From contig CADCXC010000038.1 of assembly GCA_902806595.1 (NCBI GenBank), forward strand, positions 1,612,001 through 1,676,000: DNA of 64,000 nt, written 5' to 3'. The notes beneath the pieces are model-generated. The model did not search any database and was not told the origin of the DNA. It saw only the letters and a program-made list of their open reading frames with translations. Each line of letters opens with the position of its first letter. Position 1 is the first letter of the stretch. Below, in pieces: positions 23,467 to 33,567 of the stretch. The position numbers and the translations under genes were made by a program. The DNA is from Pyrenopolyporus hunteri (lineage: Eukaryota; Ascomycota; Sordariomycetes; Xylariales; Hypoxylaceae).

Positions 23467-24765
23467 TCACGCGCCCTCCTCGCCGCGCTCATCTACAATT
23501 TTTCGCAGTTCCCCAGTATCATTATCGTAGTCCAGCTGGTCAACATCCACCCATTCCAAGCGAAACCCGAGAATAAGGCCTGCCTTGCGGTCAAGCTTCC
23601 AGTTCAACGAAGTATTCCATAAAGCCTTTTCGATCTGATGGCGTAGTTCGCCAGCATCTCTCGGTCTTGGATATGCTAGCCGGAGTATAAGCTTTGGGCG
23701 GTCCCTTTCCTGGCGCAGAACGGACTGGAATCGTCCGCGAACATCCGTCCCCATTACGTTGCTAACAATCTCCTTAACCGTAGACCAGTCTAAGGTGGTG
23801 TTGGCGAGTTTAATCTTAGCAGACGCCCTTCCATGGTACTTGAAGACGCGAGACTCATAATTAACCCACTCGGCCATGTCGCCCACGGGATGACGTATAA
23901 CGGGCTGCAGGCGGCGTATCAAATGTGTGATGACAACGTTTCCTTTGACACCCGGCTCTTTAATAACAACGCCATCGTCCGTTAAAATCTCTAAAATCGT
24001 GACGGATTTACACACCCTATATATCTGGCCGACGTCCCGATCTTTAAGGGGCTTGATAGAGATAGGGATGCCGATAGGGCCAAGGTCGATTTTGTCGTAA
24101 AGCGGGCAAAACAACCTAGAATTTGGGAAACTGGTAGCCAGGGACGAGTGAATATTCCTGTGAGTAGTTTCTCCGATGTAGAGGATAGTTGTTATCGATG
24201 GTAATGCGGCGTGCCTCTTGACGAGATGCTCTGCAAGCCGGGCGATATCGTACAATGACCCAAAGAGGACGCTCGGGTGGAATTTCTCAATTTCTTCTAT
24301 AATTCTGTCGAGCGTTTTCTCGCTTGATATGAGTAATTGGGAATTGGCAACTGGCGCGTACATCCCGTTGAACATATTAATCATCTCCCAGAAGCCGACG
24401 TAAAGGTCGCAAGGCTTCATGACATTTGCAATTCTCGCCCCTTTTGGAAGGCCTAGAGTGTTCGCCCATAGAATTGCTTTAGCTTTAGATAGTGCTTGAG
24501 CTTCATCTTTCGTCAGGTAAGCGGTTTCGAGGTCATCAATAAGTCCGCCAGTGCAGTAAGCTTTCCCTTCTACAAAGGGGCCGGTCAGAACACTCTCATA
24601 ATCAGCTCTTGCCGACTTCCAATAGTCTTCCAGGCTAACGATCGGAATATCCTCCAGGGCCAGATTATTCTGCTGGATAGACTGATAGAGTTGCTTATGG
24701 TAAGCCGAATTTTCCCGAGCGAAGATAATAATCTCTTTGGCGAGCGAAGCCTCGGTGCCATCCAT
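23467..24765 (-). CDS. PaaK-like adenylate-forming enzyme with disrupted ATP loop
   Basis: Intronless, 432 residues, resembling phenylacetate-CoA ligase/CapK-type members of the AMP-forming superfamily. Family features: an N-terminal helical region (FARENSAYHKQLYQSI); LPKGARIANVMKPCDLYVGF; KFHPSVLFGSLYDIARLAEH; LYIGET and LYDKIDLGPIG (about 222-232, matching the usual Y..TE.G); and GNVVITHLIRRLQPVIRHP with GDMAEW (Gly295-Asp296). The C-terminal domain ends in the expected ferredoxin-like region. The usual Ser/Thr/Gly-rich phosphate loop is instead CTGGLIDDLE (71-80), and the Glu of the TE pair is Asp (KID). It may bind an acyl-adenylate differently or be inactive. Such fungal enzymes often sit in secondary-metabolite contexts, but no other biosynthetic gene is nearby. 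Confidence 0.75.
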   Translation of the reverse strand: MDGTEASLAKEIIIFARENSAYHKQLYQSIQQNNLALEDIPIVSLEDYWKSARADYESVLTGPFVEGKAYCTGGLIDDLETAYLTKDEAQALSKAKAILWANTLGLPKGARIANVMKPCDLYVGFWEMINMFNGMYAPVANSQLLISSEKTLDRIIEEIEKFHPSVLFGSLYDIARLAEHLVKRHAALPSITTILYIGETTHRNIHSSLATSFPNSRLFCPLYDKIDLGPIGIPISIKPLKDRDVGQIYRVCKSVTILEILTDDGVVIKEPGVKGNVVITHLIRRLQPVIRHPVGDMAEWVNYESRVFKYHGRASAKIKLANTTLDWSTVKEIVSNVMGTDVRGRFQSVLRQERDRPKLILRLAYPRPRDAGELRHQIEKALWNTSLNWKLDRKAGLILGFRLEWVDVDQLDYDNDTGELRKIVDERGEEGA

Positions 24766-26441
24766 AATTCGATGATAAGTGTTAATAGAGGCGCGAATAT
24801 GGAGGAGGTAGAACTGGTTTACAAGTTGTGTCTTTGTGAATAGGTATCCTGGACCCGGGGTAAGGGATTATATGTAAATGTGCGGATGCTTAAGGAGTGT
24901 GCGTCAGGCAGTGTGCGTTCTCTCACTGATTCAATACCTTTACGATTACTTGGTGACGACGTTACACGTTGGTGCTATTAGGTACATATGAGTACCGGGT
25001 ATGCCCACAAGTTTCCTCTTATTGTCAGACATAACAGCTCAGGAAAGATATCAAGATAGTATCCAATACCGCGTTGTGTTGAACGATGTAGTAGATTTTG
25101 AGAACTTAGTGATAATGGTATAGCGATTTGGGACGTCGTCACGTAGCACATAGGCAGTTGTCCTTCTAACACACTCCTGCCTTATTCATTCGCAATATGG
25201 CATTCTCGAAGGCTATTGCTATCAGGTGGCCTCAGATCTAGCCATAACGTGTTCTTATGTACCTGAGTAACCCATTTATAAGTAGAAACTTCATAGATGC
25301 TGCAGCCTATCACTGCTGAAAGACTCCTTAATGCCGAGTCTCTCGTATCAACTCTACCTGTCACTACGGTTGCGACTGTCAATGATTTAAACCCGTGATG
25401 ACCCGCTTATAACTTAATACCTCACGTGCTTGTAAGTGTTATAATATCGATGGAAGACTACATAATCATCAAACTACGTAGACGATGATCGCTGGGTCCC
25501 AGCATACTTGGCCCACGTCTCCCTCGCTACGATTGCATCTGAGATATATTCTATCACAACTCTCTACTCTGAACTTGTATCGTTCAGACGAGCAATCAGG
25601 TGAAGTAAGGCCTACAGCACAGTGGTACCTAGGGTGCTCAGTACTGAAAATAGCTTATTCTCCATTCGCCCCAGGGCTAGATTCGAGTATAGGGGTAGGG
25701 TTGGAAAGGGGTTGAATAAAGCGGCTCGGAAGACTCGTAACCCGCTTAAGACGCAGTCTGGAATCTATTATAGTAGGCTCCTCTGACCCATAATTCCACC
25801 ACAAGCTACCCCTAACGCGTTAATGCATCCGTGTCGGTGGTGGCCTAGCCCAGCGCCGATCTTAAGTCTAAGAAATCTCCGGTGCCTAGCAAGCAGCCGT
25901 AAGCGCTACTTCGTTGAACTTAATCCGTTCTCGCATCACGAGCGCTAGCGAGGCTAATCTAGTTTAAGATCGTTACCTAATTACCTAGTGACTGGATGCT
26001 GTCGTTTAGTGGAGGTAGCTTGGGTCCGGTACCTAACGCAACAGGGTCTACGGGGTCTGGATGTCTAAGGCTATAGACAAATAATACTAGGCCCGGATAG
26101 TTGGGCACTTAGGCTAGAAAAAAATTCCATCGGCTCATGATTCGCTCGATTAACTGACAATAAGGAAAGGTATTATAAAGTATCGTAGGTGGTAATACAT
26201 GAGTAAGGTCGCGAGACGCGCTCCGTCTGAAAAAAAAAGAGAAGCTATTGGGGAATCAAACGTCGTAATAGTATAGAAAGGAAATCGTCATAAACGGTTG
26301 CCAGTCGGGTATTTTCCAGTGACTGGAGTCAGATCAACCGCCCAACCCATTCACAAAATCAAGCAGCCTATTGCCCGTTTCCGCGCCGGGAAATTCTAAG
26401 GAAACAAACTTCACAGAAACTAAGACAGAGCGGACATTTCG
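24766..26441. other. Intergenic, no gene seen
   Basis: No supported gene. The right third has an A-run (26231-26238) and the probable 3' UTR of the C2-domain gene. Confidence 0.5.
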
Positions 26442-28343
26442 TTAGGTGGCCGCACCACTTCCGCTCGGTCCACTCGATGCAGCGTCCGCGGGGTGTCTAC
26501 CCGCCAATTCTTTGATTCGCCTCGGCTCTTCGAGTAGGTCCCACGCCCTTTCCCTTTTGCTTTTACGTCCTCTCTCTCCGGCTCGTTCCATATCCTCGAG
26601 GTCGCTGATGTCGTCTGAGCTGAACGAACTGGCGCTGGGGCTGCGGTTCAGCACCATATTGATGGCATGACCCTCCCTCTTCTTCACTCTTACTTGAGCT
26701 TCCTTGAGCTTCTGGTCTTCAGGATCATCGCACGCCAACGTCACAATACCTAAACCAGGGAAGTTGCGTTCAAGGAACTTTCGTAGTTCTGGCAGCACAG
26801 ACTTATCAGGACGGTAAGTACCGCTATCGTTGTCGATGATCAATTGATAATATTCGGGTCTAGCTGGTGGAGGCTCTCTAGGTGGCCCACCCTCAATAAG
26901 CTCCTCCGGGTGAGTGGGCTCTCCGGGCTCGGGATCCTTGGCTGTCTTGGGCTTCTTCAATCTTCGGATAAAAAATTCCCCAGAGCAGGCGATATAAATC
27001 GCGGCGTCACTATGCATAGTATGCTTGCTAAGGAGGTCGATACCGAATTCCTTTCCGGTCTCCGTGAATCGCATAAGTCCATCTAGAGTAATAACGTATG
27101 TAAATATTCGACCACCTTCGTCGAAGTGCGCCATCTTGAGGAACTGAAGACTAGCTTCCTCCGAACACGGCTCGAAAGTACCCCAGAGTGTGGAAGTGTC
27201 GTAGTTATATATGCGGTGATGCTGATGATGAAGGGCCTTGTTCAAGATCCTGCCGCGAAGCCCGCGGCCTCTGAATAGGAGGCCGATGATGGGCCGGAAC
27301 TCAACGTATCTGTGGTATAGCTTCTCTGGTACTGGCCCGGCGAGTTGGATTTCGTTGGCCTGAAAATCGTACTTCTGAGCCCTCCTTTCCGCTTGCTTGC
27401 CATTACCGTGGGACGCGACTGTTGCCGCATCGGCATCATGATTGTTCGAGTCATCAGCTTCGTCCCTATTGACCTTTATCCCGGTCATCCTACCAATCAT
27501 GGGAGAAAAGTGTTTGAAATAGTAGGTAGGCCCCACGGTATACATCTGGCCGTAAGGCGGATCCGACTTGCCTAAAACTTCAGCGCTTAAGTACAACCTC
27601 GGAGTCAGGGATACATCCTTAGCGAAGGCGCTCATACAGGCCTTGAGAATGTAGGCACGCTTGCTACCACTGCGCTTTTTGACCTCGAATTCCTTACCCG
27701 GGGGCGGGAAGCCTTCCCAATCTTCGCTAACGCGGTTAACTAAGATGGTCACATTACCGAGTCTATCATTGTGGTCCGGCCAGTCTTCATCGTACAAGCG
27801 GCACTTCAACTTGAAACCGGACGAGGGCACGTTGGCAACAATCCATTCCTGCTCCCATAGGGGTTCGAGAGTCTTCCTAACCGTGCGGGTTCGATAAACA
27901 AGATCTGGATCTTCCTTATGTCGTTTTGGCAGCGACGTGGTCAATGTAGCAGTGAGAAACGGATCTGACGACCCTGTACTTATATCGGCAGCAGGGAGGT
28001 TTTCGGCCCGGTGAAACGTGAATTTCACCGTGAAACCCGGAGGAGCATCGGGAAGCGGTGTCGAGTCAAAGCCGCCGGGCGGCTTAGTCTTAGTTTTGAG
28101 CTTCTCCTTTTGTTCCTTGAACTTATGCTTAAAGGTGCTGCGACGCTGAGGTAGACCGCTCTGCTTCTCATTGGTAGCGTCCGGGCGTGGATGGTCTCGG
28201 TCTTCGGGAGTGGGATGGTCGTCGGGGACCTGTTGAACGTTTTTCTCATTGTTGACCCCATTCGCAGCCCCTCCTTGGGACGGCTGGTCTTGGCTATGGG
28301 GCGCCGAATCAGCCTCCTCGGCGCGACTAGTCATGACCGGCAC
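26442..28343 (-). CDS. C2-domain protein, fungal family
   Basis: Single exon, 633 residues from MPVMTSR (a second Met lies three codons in). Residues 1-95 are disordered and acidic, then basic (KHKFKEQKEKLKTKTK). A C2 domain follows at about 100-235: FTVKFTFHRAENLPAADIST, then SSDPFLTATL, EPLWEQEW, CRLYDEDWPDHNDRLGNVTI. C2 domains bind membrane phospholipids, often with calcium, and the Asp pattern of SSDPF and YDEDWPDHND fits calcium loops. The remainder (about 240-560) is a conserved-looking globular region (PTYYFKHFSPMIGRMTG, KLYHRYVEFRPIIGLLFRGR, LWGTFEPCSEEASLQF) with no family I can name. The tail is Ser-rich and basic. There is no signal peptide or membrane helix, so a peripheral membrane role is inferred. 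Confidence 0.85.
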   Translation of the reverse strand: MPVMTSRAEEADSAPHSQDQPSQGGAANGVNNEKNVQQVPDDHPTPEDRDHPRPDATNEKQSGLPQRRSTFKHKFKEQKEKLKTKTKPPGGFDSTPLPDAPPGFTVKFTFHRAENLPAADISTGSSDPFLTATLTTSLPKRHKEDPDLVYRTRTVRKTLEPLWEQEWIVANVPSSGFKLKCRLYDEDWPDHNDRLGNVTILVNRVSEDWEGFPPPGKEFEVKKRSGSKRAYILKACMSAFAKDVSLTPRLYLSAEVLGKSDPPYGQMYTVGPTYYFKHFSPMIGRMTGIKVNRDEADDSNNHDADAATVASHGNGKQAERRAQKYDFQANEIQLAGPVPEKLYHRYVEFRPIIGLLFRGRGLRGRILNKALHHQHHRIYNYDTSTLWGTFEPCSEEASLQFLKMAHFDEGGRIFTYVITLDGLMRFTETGKEFGIDLLSKHTMHSDAAIYIACSGEFFIRRLKKPKTAKDPEPGEPTHPEELIEGGPPREPPPARPEYYQLIIDNDSGTYRPDKSVLPELRKFLERNFPGLGIVTLACDDPEDQKLKEAQVRVKKREGHAINMVLNRSPSASSFSSDDISDLEDMERAGERGRKSKRERAWDLLEEPRRIKELAGRHPADAASSGPSGSGAAT

Positions 28344-29881
28344 CCGCGAATCCTGAATGGTGGATGGCGGTATTAAAAAGCGGGAATCTTGTTTCGGTCA
28401 ATTCGTCTATTAGCCCCCGAAAATAGGAGCTGAGGTGGGCGAATCCGGCCCGCGCGTTTGCTACCAGGAAACTTGGTGCGGTTCCGAAGATCGAAAGGGC
28501 CAAGCGATGATGAATGCCAAGGCGGTGGTGGTTTGGAGGACGGTTGGCGACGGGAGTAGTCGTAGTGGTGGGCTCGCGTTTCTCCACACAAGGAACGGGA
28601 GGAGTCGAATGACGGCGGACAAGAATCGATAAATAAAAAGAGAAGCGAGCGAGCCGGCCCCTGATTCGCCTCAGCTGTGCCAGCAGGCTTGGCAGATATT
28701 AAATCGTCGCGAATAGAGAAGCACTCGATTATAGAAAAATACGAGGTTAATGCTGTCGATCTCGGTCATCGAGAAGGCGTCGACTGGAATTGAGTAAGAA
28801 AAAAGAGAGGGAATTAAAAAGATGAAAGAGAGGGCGGAATTGGGGAAGCGCATTCGATTGCACGACAGCGTGTCCAGGTCTTTTCGCCGTTCTAATTGCT
28901 TACATGGAGGTAGGTACATCTAATGCCGCTTTGCCGGTTGGGTTCTACCTACGGATCCGTACTTGCGCAGGTAAACCATCGGCGTCTGGCGCGTATTTAC
29001 CTGGTACCTACCACCTACATACCTAGGTACCTAGGTAAGTACAGATACTGTAGGTACACAAGGTAGGTAGGTAGTAGGTATTGTAGCGAATTTGATGAGC
29101 CCATACATACGGTTGACAGCTGATCAGTGTGGCTGTGAAATCAGGGTGCGATGTCATAAGCTACGACTAGGTACCTACCTACGCACCTACTATGTACCTA
29201 CTCTGTGCTCACCTAAAGGAGGTACCTAATGCGGTAGCGGAAGCTTAACGAAAATTTCTGTCCAATTAAAATCAGAGATCTCCAATGGTCCACCCGGATG
29301 GTGCAGGGTTAGTGCCGGATCCTCCGTTCGTCCTCTCCGAAACCCCAATGCCGCCGGCCATAGCCACCTGATCAATGAATAAACACTTCCAGTGCTGTGG
29401 CTGCTGGTTGCCCAATTCCAGGGCTATAGACGCCTGGAACAAAGTGGCCAAGCCTTTCTTTTTTACCTACCTCCTAACCTAAAGCGCAAGATGCCGACGT
29501 TTCCGACCGATCTCTTGCCAAATAGCGCAATTGATGTCGGGCGCCTGCTACCAGGCTTTTGGGTCAGGTACCTAGGTAGCTAGGTAGCTTCTGTCATTCC
29601 ACCAACCCTCCGATCCCAATTCCGGCCTTCGTCGCCAGCACTCAACATCTTCTGACTGAGAGCATACTTCGAAAAGATAGCGTGTTCCATCATCCGACGC
29701 GACGATCAGTACGCACGCGTGATACCTAGGGATTTTACGCGCGTCCGGCTTGCCCATCAAAACGGTTGTTCATCAGGGTTGGGCCATTGTCCTCGCCGAC
29801 GTCGCTAGTCGCGGATCCCTCTTCTCAGCTTATCCTGTCAGCCCTATCTATAATTGTGATCATCGGGTGGAACTCAACCAT
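28344..29881. other. Divergent promoter region, AGGTACCTA repeats
   Basis: Shared upstream space of the C2 gene (-) and the methyltransferase gene (+). It holds strong clusters of the AGGTACCTA repeat (29001-29080, 29168-29228, 29568-29590). The long open frame running into the methyltransferase from 29750 is probably UTR. Confidence 0.6.
29001..29080. repeat. AGGTACCTA-type cluster
   Basis: TGGTACCTACC..ACATACCTAGG plus further AGGTAGGTAG units in the divergent promoter region. Confidence 0.7.
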
Positions 29882-31010
29882 ATGAGCCAAGGCAGCCTCA
29901 TACCTATTTTGTTCCTCGACGGAGGCCTAGGCACATCTCTCGAGGATAAGTATGGCGTCAAGTTCGATGAGAATACCCCGTTGTGGTCATCCCATCTTCT
30001 GGTCGAGGATCCCGAAACCCTTCGCGCGTGCCAGAGGGACTTTGGCACTGTCCCTGTAGATATTCTACTTACAGCAACGTATCAAGTGTCTGAAGATGGC
30101 TTCGCGCGTACCAAGACTCCAACTCATCCACGAGGCATTAGTCGGGATGAAATCTTACCTTTTCTTAATCTAGCCGTTTCCATAGCCGAAGAAGTAAAGA
30201 CACCCGACGCCCAGGTTGCCTTAAGCCTCGGACCATACGGCGCAACAATGGTTCCTAGCCAAGAATATAGCGGCAATTACGATGCGGAACATCGCTCGGC
30301 AGAACAGCTGCTGGACTGGCATCGGCACCGCTTTAGGTTGTTCGAACAGATCGATCGTCTTGAGTCTCGCATCGGCTTTATCGCGTTCGAAACCGTTCCA
30401 AGACAAGACGAGATCAAGGCCATCAGGAGACTCTTCACGGACGCCCCGCCGCAGCATCCGAACGCATCTCCTCTCCGCCGTGGGGTCGTTCCATTTTGGA
30501 TATCTTGCGTGTTTTCCGACGACGGCTATGTCCTCCCCGACGGTAGTGACGTTGATCAAGTGATCGATGCGCTTTTGAGCCCAGAGTATTCGGATGTTGT
30601 TCCATGGGGAATTGGCATCAATTGCACAAAGATAACGAAACTCGATAAACTGGTTCGCATGTATGAAAAAGCGATTTCTACATTGGCGAGTGCCGGCAAA
30701 CTTAAGGCCCAACCCAGTCTCGTTCTTTATCCTGACGGAACTAATGGCGAAGTCTACGACACCACAACGAAAACTTGGCATGCGCCAACTAACCAACCAG
30801 CGTCCACTGTAAGTGCCATCGGAAGCATTATTGCGTAGTCCAAAGAAGGAAAGCTGAGTATGCATCCAGTCGCCATGGGAGCATCAACTCGCTGATGTGG
30901 TTGTCCATGCTCGAAGCCGGCATTGCTGGGACTCTATTGTGGTTGGCGGTTGTTGTAAGGCAACCTCCGACAACATCGCCAAGCTTCGTGCCATTGTTAG
31001 TGGCATATAA
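29882..31010 (+). CDS. Homocysteine S-methyltransferase family protein
   Basis: Transfers a methyl group to homocysteine to make methionine; yeast relatives (Mht1/Sam4) use S-methylmethionine or S-adenosylmethionine. Exons 29882-30808 and 30870-31010 with a 61-nt intron give 355 residues. N-terminal ILFLDGGLGTSLE begins the TIM barrel, then ILLTATYQVSEDGF, LSLGPYGA, IGFIAFETVPRQDEI and GIGINCTK with zinc ligand Cys248. The zinc pair Cys337-Cys338 (VVGGCCKATSDNIAKLRAI) exists only after splicing; an unspliced reading stops at residue 319 without it. I chose MSQGSLIP because it directly precedes the barrel's first strand. The 44 upstream in-frame residues look like leader. All three zinc cysteines are present, so it should be active. 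Confidence 0.92.
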
Positions 31011-32880
31011 CCAGGAATCATCGAGACGACTTCATGACCGGGATTTCCTCCGTCATTCGGCTAAGTGTCTTCATGCGCATTAAGTTGGGGTTAGGGGAAA
31101 GCTTTCTAAAATACGAGGAGGATAGTCATCCTCCCCTATCTTTCTATTGAAAGAAGTAAGCAAGCCAGGGCCTAACGACCAACCTTGTTGTGGGATCCAA
31201 ACGCCATAGGGCCTTGTCCAATCAGGTCGTTCGGGTACAGTAATCCTCGCATTGAGGAAATCACAGTATACGCTCGTACGCATAGACGACTTAGAACGTT
31301 CTAATGTTACATGGGATTCAACCAAGGTAGCAGAACTCCGTGGCCTGTCAGTGTTTTTTTTTTCTTCTTCTTCTTCGAACAAGTCGATGAGATAACCGAC
31401 GATTACCGCGTGCATATAGAGTCATAGGATGGGCGATCAACGTACGTATACACGCGCGATCGGCATGTTTGCGATTTGAGACCACCCTTATTATGTTATG
31501 TTTTCCTAGTTTTGCTGTCCTTTTCTTTTCCTCTCTCATGTCGTGTCTCCCCGCCAAAGGGTTTGTTTCTCTTTCCCCCTGCCCTGCCTACCCATAAGCT
31601 TCCGCCTCCAAGTTCTTGGGCTTGGCAAATCCACCAAAACAAGGCCGGCCTCGTGTTATTGGGTCGAGGCTGACCAGGTGCTAAACTCGTACCCACAGCC
31701 TTTTAGGGACTTAGGGCGGTATTTCTATAGCTTCTGTGAGCTAGCCTCTGGATCAACGCCAACGCCACCCCTTAACACCAATCAATGAGCACCACTTCAC
31801 ATTTAGAGCGCTATGATTGCCTAGGCCGCAACTGGGGCCGGAACATTATCAATATTCAACTTCGGCTTCGGTGTATTTCCTCGTATAGTACGCTAATCAA
31901 GGCATAGTCTCTGCACCTCGTATACCTTAAATGAAGTATGACGAGATTTCCAGCATTAATGTAATACATCGACTAAAGGGGGCTTGCATTAGGCCAGGGG
32001 TAACTGATGCGATTTACGGGGCCAAAAGCGCTCCGTCGAACGGACTACAGTCATCCATTTCTACTAGTTATATGGAGATGCATATCTAGTTTCCCGATCA
32101 TCTATCTACTACTGGCACTACTGATATTTCTCTCAGACGCTCGAGGTACGAGAGGGTCGACGTTCATCTAGTCGATCGCTTCCCTACTTGGCCGTTCGAC
32201 CGAGTTCTTCGAAGTAGTATAACAAGACAAAACTATACTACGTACCTTACCCCGTATTCAGAGGGGAGGCTGGTCGGGCCAAGAATAATAACGTAAAATA
32301 GTACGAGATGGACTGGAGTAGACACATGCTACGTTGTAGAATTGGGCAGTTTGCTCAACGGTCCCACGAATGAGAGAAGACCACTTAAGAACGCTATTCC
32401 ATAAACGAAAGGAAACTTTTTCTTTCGACCAAGTCGAAGGATCTAGCTGGACCAGGTTTTCAGCCCGACTTGCCAAATTAGGTTACATCATATCGCCAAC
32501 CCCTGGCCGGCGCCCGCATCATCACGCCTCGTAGAGTCCGTCTCGCGCGGTTGAAGGACCCAGCTGCAACCGAGATTGTTCCATTGGCCGTGTCCCCATT
32601 CCCAATCCTTGCACTTTCTGGATGGGTAACTACAATGCTCCGAAAGGGACCCACGAAGGAGACCAGGCTGCTGGAACGGGATGAAGAGAACGTGAAGGCT
32701 GGCCCCAAGAGTCTTGCCGCGCTCTTACTTAAGGCCGTTCGTTGTCCAACGTGAACCTTTTCTAGGTTTCTCCTTTCTCTTCCCACCACAACAGATTGTG
32801 TCTCCGCCTCCGTCAATCGTTATCATCTCGTCTAACTTCAGTCATTCGCTTGTCGTGAAGAAAACCTAGGATCAGTCAGT
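31011..32880. other. Intergenic, no gene supported
   Basis: A minus-strand frame at 31080-31415 (111 codons) encodes a poly-Glu run from a TTC microsatellite (31366-31377). It has protein-like content near its end but no support. CT-rich stretch near 31510-31590. The last 120 bp are the likely leader of the ETPSYP gene. Confidence 0.45.
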
Positions 32881-33567
32881 ATGGTTCGTCTATTGAAGTA
32901 CGCTAGCGCCGGCGCCCTGCTGGTCGCTACTGTGAACGCAACCTACAGCGTTCAGCCGTACCCCGAGGAGGACGACTGCCCACCAGAGAGCGAGACGTCC
33001 CCTGGGTATCCCACAGTCTCGGTCACCTCCCCGGGCTACCCCGTTGAGACTCCCTCTTACCCTGTGGAGACCCCCTCGTATCCGGCAGAGACTCCTTCAT
33101 ATCCAGCTGAGACTCCGTCCTACCCGGCGGAGACGCCTTCTTATCCCGCAGAGACCCCTTCATACCCTGCGGAAACCCCCTCATACCCGGCAGAGACTCC
33201 GTCTTACCCTGCTGAGACTCCCTCGTACCCTGCGGAGACTCCTTCCTACCCGGCTGAGACTCCCTCGTACCCCACCAACCCGTCGGCCCCGACGTACCCC
33301 GGCGAGACGCCTAAGTACCCTACCAACCCTCCGGCGCCTACTTACCCGGTTGAGACTCCTACTTACCCCGCCCCTCCGGTCGAAACTCTGTCTACCATCT
33401 ACAGCAACGCCACTGTCCCGAGCCCGACCGGTGGCTATCCTACCAAGCCCGGCACCCCAAGCTACACGGCGCCTCCCACCATCCCGACTGCTGGCGCTGC
33501 CATCGTCGGAACCAGCGCTGCCGGTGCTTTCATCGCTGTCGCCGCTCTCTGCTTCGGTCTCTTCTAA
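32881..33567 (+). CDS. Secreted ETPSYP-repeat protein, likely GPI-anchored wall protein
   Basis: 228 residues, single exon. The signal peptide is about residues 1-20 (VRLLKYASAGALLVATVNA). After a short acidic region with PPESETSPGYP come eleven tandem heptads of ETPSYP plus one variable residue (33046-33276), then degenerate PTYPGETPKYP-type repeats. The C-terminal quarter is Ser/Thr/Pro-rich with one NAT sequon (SNAT). The last 25 residues are hydrophobic (AAIVGTSAAGAFIAVAALCF), as in a GPI-attachment signal. Only two cysteines outside the signal peptide are evident. Low-complexity Pro/Thr/Tyr repeat proteins of this build are usually O-mannosylated cell-wall or surface proteins. A Tyr every seven residues could allow oxidative cross-linking, which is inference. 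No enzymatic domain. Confidence 0.8.
   Translation: MVRLLKYASAGALLVATVNATYSVQPYPEEDDCPPESETSPGYPTVSVTSPGYPVETPSYPVETPSYPAETPSYPAETPSYPAETPSYPAETPSYPAETPSYPAETPSYPAETPSYPAETPSYPAETPSYPTNPSAPTYPGETPKYPTNPPAPTYPVETPTYPAPPVETLSTIYSNATVPSPTGGYPTKPGTPSYTAPPTIPTAGAAIVGTSAAGAFIAVAALCFGLF
33046..33276 (+). repeat. 21-bp coding minisatellite, 11 copies
   Basis: Eleven in-phase 21-bp units (GAGACTCCNTCNTAYCCNGCN pattern) encode ETPSYP-x. Third-position differences between units show the array is not freshly duplicated, yet its amino-acid sequence is conserved. Confidence 0.9.

Noticed and set aside
31080..31415. Minus-strand 111-codon frame with a poly-Glu run
   Set aside because: The Glu run comes from a TTC microsatellite and there is no family match or supporting exon. 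The end looks protein-like, but not enough to call a gene.
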